The position numbers were made by a program, and so were the translations under genes. From Rubrivivax rivuli (lineage in GTDB: Bacteria > Pseudomonadota > Gammaproteobacteria > Burkholderiales > Burkholderiaceae_C), in contig NZ_SACR01000004.1 of the NCBI RefSeq assembly GCF_004016505.1, forward strand, positions 558,001 through 622,000: a DNA stretch of 64,000 nt. The letters run 5' to 3'. Positions 57,821 through 64,000 of the stretch are shown here, piece after piece. Within the stretch, counting starts at the first letter, position 1; every line of letters begins with the position of its first letter. The notes under the pieces were generated by a model. It did no database searches, was not told the origin of the DNA, and saw only the letters and a program-made list of their open reading frames with translations.

Positions 57821-59479
57821 ATGCCCGACGGCGCTGCCGACAGCCCGCTGCCGCCTGCCTTGCGGCAGGCGAGGCACGAGGTGGCCGCGGCGCGGTTCGG
57901 GCCTGCCAGGGCCCTGGCCGCGCCTGTTTTCCACGCTGCTCGCGACCGGGGCGACTGGCCCGTGGCGGCCGACGCGGCGCTGCTCCTGGGCCGCGCTTGC
58001 GGCAACCAGCGCGAAAGTGTGGAGGCGCTGCGCTGGGCGCACGAAGCCCTGCAGGCCTCCACGCGCGCACAGCGCCCCGACCTGGCTTGTGCGAGCTGGG
58101 TGGAGATCGCCCGCGAACAGGCGCGCGAGGACCGTGGTGCGCTGGCGCAGCAAGCGGTGGAGGAGGCCCTGGCCCTGGTGCCGAATCTGGCCGATGCCGA
58201 TGTGCTGGAGCAGGTCTACAGCGGCCTCACCGCCGTCTACAGCGACCTCGGGCTCACCGTGCTGGCGGTGTCCTGCGCGCGGCACGCGCTCGCCTACGCC
58301 GAAGGCAGCGACGACGTGGCGCGCCGCTGCATGGCGCGCACCAACTTCCTGATCATCGGTGCCGTGGCCTGCGAGCAGGGGCTGGAGCCTGACCCCGAGG
58401 GCACGCAGCGCCTGTTGGCCGAACTTCTGCCGCATCTCGACACCTTGCGGACCGAAGTGCCGCAGGTCGCTTCCCCGCTGGCAGAAGCTCGTCTGCTGCG
58501 CGTGGTGGCGCCGCTGGCCCTGTGCGAGCAGCGATTGGCCGATGCGCTGGCGGCCTTCGAGGCCTTGAGCCAGCGCGCCGATGAACTGCCGGCACCCCTG
58601 GCATGTTCGGCCTGGATCGAACTCGGCCTGCTCAGGCGGCGCCTGGGTGACGAGGCCGGGGCGCGGGACTGTGGCCGGCGCGCCGAGGCGCGCAACCCGG
58701 TGCCCGACGCACCCCGGCGCTGGATGGACCTGCGCCGCCTCTCGCTGATCAAGGACCTCCTCGGCCAGCCGCAGGAAGCGCTGGCGCTGCTGCGCCGCAG
58801 CCAGGACCGCAGGCACTTCCTGGTGATGTCGGCGCTGGAGTCGCGCGCCGCTGCGCTCAGCGTGCGCCTGGACCAGCAGATGCTGCGCGTGGAGAACGAA
58901 GACCTGCGTCGATCCAACGCGACGCTGCGCGCCAGCATGGCCCACGTCTCGCAACTGGCCGCCACCGACCCCCTCACGGGTCTGCTGAACCGGCGCGGCC
59001 TGGAGCCGATCTGGGCCGATCTGATCGGGCAGGCGGATGGGCGCTGCGTGCTGGGCCTGCTCGACATCGACCACTTCAAGCGCGTCAACGACCAGCATTC
59101 GCACATCGCCGGCGACACCGTGCTGCGCGTGGTGGCCAGGCTGATGGGGCAGGAACTGCGCGGCGGCGATCAGATCGCCCGCTACGGCGGCGAGGAGTTT
59201 GCCGTGCTGCTGACAGGCCCCGATGCCGCGGCAGCCCGCGCGGTCTTCGATCGGGTGCGGCGTGCGGTGGAGCGTCATGACTGGACACGCATCGCGCCGG
59301 GGCTGGCTGTCACCTTGAGTGCTGGCGTGGTGGCCGTGCGCGAAGGCGAGCCGTTCGAGGAAGCGGTGGCACGCGCGGACCTGCTGCTCTACGCGGCCAA
59401 AGCGGCAGGTCGCAACCGCGTGATGGACGCGTTGGACGGCAGGCCCGGCGGGTTGCCGCCAGGCCAGGAAACCCCATGA
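57821..59479 (+). CDS. TPR-like sensor with C-terminal GGDEF diguanylate cyclase
   Basis: A 552-residue cytoplasmic protein. Residues 1-370 are helical TPR-like repeats (AADAALLLGRACGNQRES, EALRWAHEALQASTRA, VEEALALVPNLADADV). A coiled linker precedes a GGDEF domain starting at ATDPLTGLLNRRGL. The active site is GGEEF (456-460), and RGGD just before it is an intact inhibitory I-site. It therefore probably makes cyclic-di-GMP under product control. It is coupled to lpdA (3-base gap) and to zapE (ATGA overlap). Confidence 0.88.
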   Translation: MPDGAADSPLPPALRQARHEVAAARFGPARALAAPVFHAARDRGDWPVAADAALLLGRACGNQRESVEALRWAHEALQASTRAQRPDLACASWVEIAREQAREDRGALAQQAVEEALALVPNLADADVLEQVYSGLTAVYSDLGLTVLAVSCARHALAYAEGSDDVARRCMARTNFLIIGAVACEQGLEPDPEGTQRLLAELLPHLDTLRTEVPQVASPLAEARLLRVVAPLALCEQRLADALAAFEALSQRADELPAPLACSAWIELGLLRRRLGDEAGARDCGRRAEARNPVPDAPRRWMDLRRLSLIKDLLGQPQEALALLRRSQDRRHFLVMSALESRAAALSVRLDQQMLRVENEDLRRSNATLRASMAHVSQLAATDPLTGLLNRRGLEPIWADLIGQADGRCVLGLLDIDHFKRVNDQHSHIAGDTVLRVVARLMGQELRGGDQIARYGGEEFAVLLTGPDAAAARAVFDRVRRAVERHDWTRIAPGLAVTLSAGVVAVREGEPFEEAVARADLLLYAAKAAGRNRVMDALDGRPGGLPPGQETP

Positions 59480-60576
59480 GTGACGTTGAACGCCTGTACC
59501 GGCAGGCCCTGGCTGAACGCGGCTACCAGGCCGATGCAGCGCAATTGCGCGCCATCGAGGCCCTGGCGCGCTGTGAAGCCGAATGGGCCGACTACAAGGC
59601 CCGCCGCGGCAACGCGCTGACCAAGCTGCTGCGTCGCCCGCCCATCCCGCGCGGCGTCTACATGTATGGTGGTGTCGGCCGCGGCAAGAGCTTCCTGATG
59701 GACTGCTTCTTCCAGGCCGTGCCCCTGCAGCGCAAGACGCGGCTGCACTTCCACGAGTTCATGCGCGAGGTGCACCGCGAACTGCAGGAGCTCAAGGGAA
59801 TGGCCGACCCGCTGGACGAGTTGGGAGCGCGCATCGCGCGGCGATTCAGGCTCATCTGCTTCGACGAGTTCTTCGTGGCCGACGTCACCGACGCGATGAT
59901 CCTGCATCGCCTGCTCGCGGCCCTGTTCGCCAACCGCGTGAGCATCATCGCGACCTCGAACTTCCACCCCGACGGTCTCTACCCCAACGGCCTGCACCGC
60001 GACCGCATCCTGCCCGCCATCGAACTGCTGAAGCAGCAGCTGGAAGTGGTGAACGTCGATGCCGGCACCGATTACAGGCAGCAGACGCTGGCGCGCATCG
60101 ACATGCTGCACTGCCCGCTGGGGCCCGAGGCCGAAGCCGCGATGGAGCGTGCCTTCGAACAGCTCGCAGAGGCACGCGACGAAGCGCCGGTGATGAGCAT
60201 CGAGCACCGCGAGATCCGCGCCGTGCGCCGTGCTGGCGGCGTGGTGTGGTTCGATTTCCGCACACTGTGCGGCGGGCCCCGCTCGCAGAACGATTACCTG
60301 GAAATCGCCTCGCGCTTCCACACCGTGCTGCTGAGCAACGTGCCGCTGATGCCGCCGCGCCTGGCCAGCGAGGCGCGCCGCTTCACCTGGCTGGTGGATG
60401 TGCTCTACGACCGCCGCGTCAAGCTGGTGATGAGTTGTGCCGTGCCGCCCGAGCAGCTGTACACCGAGGGCCCGCTGGCGCACGAGTTTCCGCGCACCGT
60501 CTCGCGGCTGCACGAGATGCAGAGTGCCGAGTTCCTGGCGCTGGCGCGCCGCGAAGTGGACACTTCGCTGACATGA
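59476..60576 (+). CDS. zapE: cell division protein ZapE (AFG1-like ATPase)
   Basis: A 366-residue AFG1/ZapE-family ATPase with Walker A GGVGRGKS near residues 65-72, Walker B LICFDEFFVADVTDAMIL and ATSNFHPDGLYPNGLHRDRILP. In E. coli it modulates the FtsZ ring. It overlaps the GGDEF gene by 4 bases and the next gene by 4 bases. Confidence 0.93.
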   Translation: MSDVERLYRQALAERGYQADAAQLRAIEALARCEAEWADYKARRGNALTKLLRRPPIPRGVYMYGGVGRGKSFLMDCFFQAVPLQRKTRLHFHEFMREVHRELQELKGMADPLDELGARIARRFRLICFDEFFVADVTDAMILHRLLAALFANRVSIIATSNFHPDGLYPNGLHRDRILPAIELLKQQLEVVNVDAGTDYRQQTLARIDMLHCPLGPEAEAAMERAFEQLAEARDEAPVMSIEHREIRAVRRAGGVVWFDFRTLCGGPRSQNDYLEIASRFHTVLLSNVPLMPPRLASEARRFTWLVDVLYDRRVKLVMSCAVPPEQLYTEGPLAHEFPRTVSRLHEMQSAEFLALARREVDTSLT

Positions 60577-61190
60577 GGCGCCTGACGCTGTGCCTGCTCT
60601 GTGTGTTGCAAGGCGCCGCAACGGCCGCCCCGGCGGAGGCCGCTTCGGCCCCGCGTGAACAGGTGCGTGCGCGCCTGCAGGCCGAGCGTGAACGCATCGA
60701 GGCCCGGTTTGCGGCCGACATGGCCGCCTGCGCCGAGCGTTTTGCCGTCACCGCCTGTGCCGACGAAGCGCGTGAGCGGCGCCGGCAGGCCTTGAGCGCG
60801 CCGCGCGCCGAAGGCCTGGCCTTGGACGACCTGGAGCGGCGTGAACGCGCGGCTGCACGCCGTGCCGCGGTGCAGGCCAAGCAGCGCGAGGCGGCGCAGC
60901 GCGTCGCCCCAGCCGCGTCGGCCGCGCTGGCCGCGGCCGCGCCGGCTTCTGCGCCGCGCCAGCCGCCGCCGCCACCCCGGCCGCCCGGGCCCACCGCGGC
61001 AGAACGCCAGGCCGACAAGGCCCGGGCCGCCTCTGCGGCTGCCGCCACCGCGCAGCAGCGCGCCGAGGCCGCGCGTGAGCGCCGGGCGCAGGCCGAGGCC
61101 ACGCAGGCCCGCATCCAGCAGCGCCAGGCCGAACGTGAACGCAGGGGCCGCGTGGCGGCCCCGCTGCCGGTGCCGGCAGCCTCGCGTTGA
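60573..61190 (+). CDS. secreted coiled-coil protein, hypothetical
   Basis: A 205-residue protein with a signal peptide (LTLCLLCVLQGAATAAPAEA). A charged helix with two cysteines (MAACAERFAVTACADEARERRR) is followed by an Ala/Arg-rich low-complexity region with PPPPPRPPGP and a second long helix (TAAERQADKARAASAAAATAQQRAEAARERRAQAE). It probably sits in the periplasm. I recognise no function. It overlaps zapE by 4 bases. Confidence 0.65.
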   Translation: MRRLTLCLLCVLQGAATAAPAEAASAPREQVRARLQAERERIEARFAADMAACAERFAVTACADEARERRRQALSAPRAEGLALDDLERRERAAARRAAVQAKQREAAQRVAPAASAALAAAAPASAPRQPPPPPRPPGPTAAERQADKARAASAAAATAQQRAEAARERRAQAEATQARIQQRQAERERRGRVAAPLPVPAASR

Positions 61191-61218
61191 GATCGGGTGG
61201 GTTGGCGCCGCTCCGGCA

Positions 61219-61248
61219 GGCCCGGCGGGCACGCGTCCGCCGGCCTTT
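61219..61248. terminator. terminator at the end of the sucAB-lpdA-zapE operon
   Basis: GGCCCGGCGG (61219-61228) pairs with CCGCCGGCC (61237-61245) with one bulged base, followed by TTT. It lies between two convergent genes. Confidence 0.5.
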
Positions 61249-61253
61249 GCGCG

Positions 61254-62021
61254 TCAGCGCAGCGGGTCGACGCGCGCCAGCGCCAGAGAAAGGTTGTCGC
61301 CGCCGCCCCGGGCGCGCTGGCGTGCCTTGCTGATCAGCATCTCGCTGGCCTCGCGCGGAGGCAGGGCGTGCAGGATGGCACCGATCTCCTTCGGGGTGAA
61401 GTAGTGCCACAGGCCGTCACTGCAGGCCAGCATGGTGTCGCCGAATTCCAGGCGCTCGATATGCCACAGCGCCACGGGCGGATCGGAGTGCGTGCCCAGG
61501 CAGCCCGTGAGCAGGTTGCTCTGCGGGTGCGTGTTGGCGGCCTCTTCGCTGATCTTGCCCTCGTCGACGAGGCGTTGCACGAAGGAATGGTCGACCGTGC
61601 GGCGCATCATCTCTGCGCCGCGGAAGTGATACACGCGGGAATCGCCTGCATGCACCACGTCGCACTCCAGCGTGGGCGAGATGCAGAAGGCGGCCACCGT
61701 GCTGTGCGGCTCTTCTTCGGAGGTGATGGCCGTCAGCTTGATCATCAGGTGCGACTCCAGGACCACCTGGCGCAGCATCTCGGCAGCGTCGTCTTGCGTG
61801 GGCGAGAAGCGTTCGAAGATCTGCCGGCCCGTCATCAGCACCTGGTCGGCGGCCTTGCGCCCGCCGCTCTTGCCGCCCATGCCATCGGCCACCAGGGCCA
61901 GCACGGCGCCGGTCACCTTGGGGTGGGCGATGATTTCCACCTGGTCCTGCTGGTAGGCGCGGTCACCGCGGTGCAAGCCGGTGGCGGCACTGAATCTGAA
62001 CGCTGCGGTGGGGAGGGCCAT
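61254..62021 (-). CDS. PP2C-family serine/threonine phosphatase
   Basis: A 255-residue Mn/Mg phosphatase, domain complete with GLHRGDRAYQQDQVEI, ADGMGGKSGGRKAAD, HAGDSRVYHFRGAEM and CSDGLWHYF. It has no sensor domain. It is divergent from the small DUF465 gene, separated by 41 bases. No protein kinase partner is in the window. Confidence 0.9.
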   Translation of the reverse strand: MALPTAAFRFSAATGLHRGDRAYQQDQVEIIAHPKVTGAVLALVADGMGGKSGGRKAADQVLMTGRQIFERFSPTQDDAAEMLRQVVLESHLMIKLTAITSEEEPHSTVAAFCISPTLECDVVHAGDSRVYHFRGAEMMRRTVDHSFVQRLVDEGKISEEAANTHPQSNLLTGCLGTHSDPPVALWHIERLEFGDTMLACSDGLWHYFTPKEIGAILHALPPREASEMLISKARQRARGGGDNLSLALARVDPLR

Positions 62022-62062
62022 GTCACGAATATAAACTCGGCTCAGCCCCGCGCCCTGCAGCC

Positions 62063-62266
62063 ATGGACGAGAACCTGCACTCCCCGCAGCGCCGCCTCAT
62101 CGAGCTGCGCATGGAACACGCCGACCTGGACGACCTCATCGACCGCAACGTGCTCGACAAACCCGGCGACGACCTGGCGCTGCGCCGCCTGAAGAAGCGA
62201 CGCCTGCTGCTGCGAGACCAGATCGCGCGGCTGGAACTTCAGCTCAGTCCGCCCGAGCCCGCGTGA
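62063..62266 (+). CDS. DUF465 (YdcH-like) small helical protein
   Basis: A 67-residue protein that is almost all helix (RRLIELRMEHADLDDLIDRN, then ALRRLKKRRLLLRDQIARLE), matching the DUF465 pattern seen in many proteobacteria. Function unknown. Its stop overlaps the GTG start of the helicase gene. Confidence 0.8.
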   Translation: MDENLHSPQRRLIELRMEHADLDDLIDRNVLDKPGDDLALRRLKKRRLLLRDQIARLELQLSPPEPA

Positions 62267-64000
62267 ACGAGCCCCAAGACGGCCTGGCCGAGGCCGTGGC
62301 GCGGGCCTTCTCGGCCGACGGGCCGCTGGCCCAGGCCGATCCAGGATTCATCCCCCGCCCCCAGCAAGACGAACTGGCCGCGCACATCGCGCTGGCCTTG
62401 CAGCACCGCGGCACTTTGGTGGCCGAGGCCGGCACGGGCGTCGGCAAGACCTTCGCCTACCTGGTGCCGTTGCTGCTGTCGGGCCGGCGCGCGCTGGTGA
62501 GCACCGCCACCAAGAGCCTGCAGGACCAGCTCTTCCTGCGCGACCTGCCGCGCCTGGCCGACGCCCTGAAGACGCCGCTGCGCCTGGCCTTGTTGAAGGG
62601 CCGTGCCAGCTACCTGTGCCGCTGGCGGCTGCAGCAGGCACAGACCAGCGGCCAGTTGCCCGACCGCTTCGCGCTGCGAGCCCTGAACCGCGTGGCCAGC
62701 TGGGCGCAGGCCACGCGCAGTGGCGACCTGGCCGAGATCGAAGGCCTGGATGAGCGCTCGCCCGTCATTCCGCTGGTGACGAGCACGCGCGACAACTGCC
62801 TCGGCACCGAGTGCCCCGAGCACCGCGCCTGCCACGTGATGCAGGCGCGCCGCGAGGCCATGGCGGCCGATCTGGTGGTGGTGAACCACCATCTCTTCTT
62901 TGCCGATCTCGCGCTGCGCGACAGCGGTGTGGCCGAACTGCTGCCCACGGTGGATGCCGCGGTGTTCGACGAGGCCCACCAGCTGGTGGAAGCCGGCGTG
63001 CAGTTCCTCGGCACCACGCTGAGCACCGGCGTGGCGCTCGAACTCGCGCGCGACCTGCTGGCTGCAGGCTTGCAGCACGCACGCGGGCTGCAAGCCTGGG
63101 CCGAACTGCAGGCCGGGCTGGAGCGCTGCACGCGTGAGCTGCGCCTGGTGGCCAGCGGCACGCTGCGCGAGGTGCGCGGCACGCTGAAGCTGCGCTGGGA
63201 AGAGAGGGCCGACGAACTGCTGGCGCCGCTGCAGGCCCTGGCCGAGGCGGCCCGCGCCGCGGGGGATGCCGCGGCCGCCGTGGCCGAGACCAGCCCCGAG
63301 TTCCCGAAGCTCGAGCAGCGCGCGCGCACGCTGGCGCTGCTGGCGGGCCGCTTCGCGCAGGAAGCCGAGCCCGGGCAGGTGCGCTGGATCGACCTGACAC
63401 CGCAGCAGGCCCGGCTGGTGGAGTCGCCGCTGGACATCCGCGACATGCTGACGCAGCAGCGCGCCGCGTCGCCCAAGGCCTGGGTCTTCACCTCGGCCAC
63501 GCTGGGCGACGACGACGACCTCAGCTGGTTCACTGCCACCACGGGCCTGGAAGACGCCGTGCGGCTGCGCGTGGGCAGCCCTTTCGACTACGCCGCCCAT
63601 GCGCGTTTGTGGGTGCCCTCGAAGATGCCCCTGCCCAACGCCCCGGGCCACCCGGCGGCCGTGGGCGCGCTGGCGGCGCGCTGCGCAGCGGCCCTGGGCG
63701 GCCGCACCTTCGTGCTCACCACCACCTTGCGGGTGTTGCCGCAGGTGGCGCAGGCGCTGCAGGCCGAGGCCGCCGCGCTGGGGCAAGAGCTCACGGTGCT
63801 GGTGCAGGGCAGCGAGCCGCGCCGCGCGCTCTTGCAGCGCTACGGTGACGGCCGCGGCTGCGTGCTGGTGGGGTCGGCGAGCTTCTGGGAAGGCATCGAC
63901 ATGCCCGGCGATGCCTTGCAGTGCGTGCTGATCGACAAGCTGCCTTTCCCGCCGCCGGGCGACCCGCTGGTGGAGGCGCGCGTCAAGCAGTTGCGCGAGG
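62263..64000 (+). CDS. DinG/YoaA-family ATP-dependent DNA helicase, partial
   Basis: The frame begins at GTG 62263 and runs off the window end at 579 codons, so the C-terminus is missing. It has PRPQQDELAAHIALAL, Walker A EAGTGVGKT, the Fe-S cluster cysteines in YLCRW and DNCLGTECPEHRAC, DEAH in VFDEAHQLVEAG, and FTSATLGDDD, with SFWEGIDMPGDALQCVLIDKLPF near the end. This is an XPD-like 5'-3' helicase of the YoaA/DinG group involved in repair. Confidence 0.93.
   Translation, partial: MNEPQDGLAEAVARAFSADGPLAQADPGFIPRPQQDELAAHIALALQHRGTLVAEAGTGVGKTFAYLVPLLLSGRRALVSTATKSLQDQLFLRDLPRLADALKTPLRLALLKGRASYLCRWRLQQAQTSGQLPDRFALRALNRVASWAQATRSGDLAEIEGLDERSPVIPLVTSTRDNCLGTECPEHRACHVMQARREAMAADLVVVNHHLFFADLALRDSGVAELLPTVDAAVFDEAHQLVEAGVQFLGTTLSTGVALELARDLLAAGLQHARGLQAWAELQAGLERCTRELRLVASGTLREVRGTLKLRWEERADELLAPLQALAEAARAAGDAAAAVAETSPEFPKLEQRARTLALLAGRFAQEAEPGQVRWIDLTPQQARLVESPLDIRDMLTQQRAASPKAWVFTSATLGDDDDLSWFTATTGLEDAVRLRVGSPFDYAAHARLWVPSKMPLPNAPGHPAAVGALAARCAAALGGRTFVLTTTLRVLPQVAQALQAEAAALGQELTVLVQGSEPRRALLQRYGDGRGCVLVGSASFWEGIDMPGDALQCVLIDKLPFPPPGDPLVEARVKQLRE

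Noticed and set aside
56288-59278. 996-codon antisense frame opposite lpdA and the GGDEF gene
   Set aside because: Both sense genes carry catalytic motifs; the antisense frame does not.

Overview
The window is a contiguous 64 kb stretch of high-GC chromosome from a betaproteobacterium, most likely order Burkholderiales (a Rubrivivax/Leptothrix/Comamonadaceae-like lineage). The evidence is gene order and family content: thrS-infC-rpmI-rplT-pheST-ihfA-merR-tRNA-Pro, an ECF sigma/DUF3619/DUF3106/RDD operon, ilvBNC-pssA-leuA, tig-clpP-clpX-lon, etfBA plus an acyl-CoA dehydrogenase, and sucAB-lpdA-zapE. I see no insertion sequence, prophage, CRISPR array or obvious genomic island. Nearly all DNA is coding, and the genes look like a stable core with a few lineage-specific inserts.

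Layout. 1-7.9 kb: translation genes (thrS, infC, L35, L20, pheST), ihfA, a MerR regulator and tRNA-Pro. 8.0-12.1 kb: a sulfide/persulfide module (metallo-beta-lactamase dioxygenase-like protein, BigR-type ArsR repressor, two YeeE/YedE half transporters, a SulP permease) built around a perfect 22-bp inverted repeat. 12.1-16.4 kb: a small orphan flagellar-rod-like protein, ppa, a FemAB-like acyltransferase, nadE and a PII protein. 16.4-19.4 kb (minus strand): the ECF sigma operon plus a LOG-family protein. 19.6-25.8 kb: branched-chain amino acid synthesis (ilvB, ilvN, ilvC, pssA, leuA). 25.9-32.1 kb: a penicillin-binding protein 7-type peptidase, an IclR regulator, a TIGR03790 protein and hpnCDE for squalene. 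32.2-36.6 kb: an RND efflux pair. 36.6-42.7 kb: tRNA-Leu, tig, clpP, clpX, lon. 42.7-43.2 kb: tRNA-Gly, tRNA-Cys, tRNA-Leu. 43.3-49.2 kb: etfBA, acyl-CoA dehydrogenase, nitronate monooxygenase, amidohydrolase. 49.2-52.0 kb (minus strand): an orphan peptide-binding protein, a small outer-membrane-like protein and a CxxCxxCC protein. 52.2-61.2 kb: the 2-oxoglutarate dehydrogenase operon running on into a TPR-GGDEF protein, zapE and a secreted coiled-coil protein. 61.2-64 kb: a PP2C phosphatase, a DUF465 protein and a DinG/YoaA helicase cut by the window edge.

The most striking content is regulatory RNA and operator DNA between ordinary genes. thrS is preceded by a 13-15 codon reading frame with five threonine codons and by mutually exclusive antiterminator and terminator helices. 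leuA is preceded by a Leu-rich leader peptide that looks leaderless, and by an attenuator. ilvN is preceded by two tandem hairpins with the same TTACCG apical loop. ilvB is directly abutted by an 11-residue upstream ORF with a perfect Shine-Dalgarno. pheS begins 15 bases after a strong U8 terminator and overlaps the stop of a small frame carrying three Phe codons. infC appears to start at ATC. etfB has two AT-rich palindromes in its promoter region. Together these suggest that much of the aminoacyl-tRNA synthetase and branched-chain amino acid control in this lineage is by leader RNA. The helices and reading frames are read directly from the sequence; their function is inferred.
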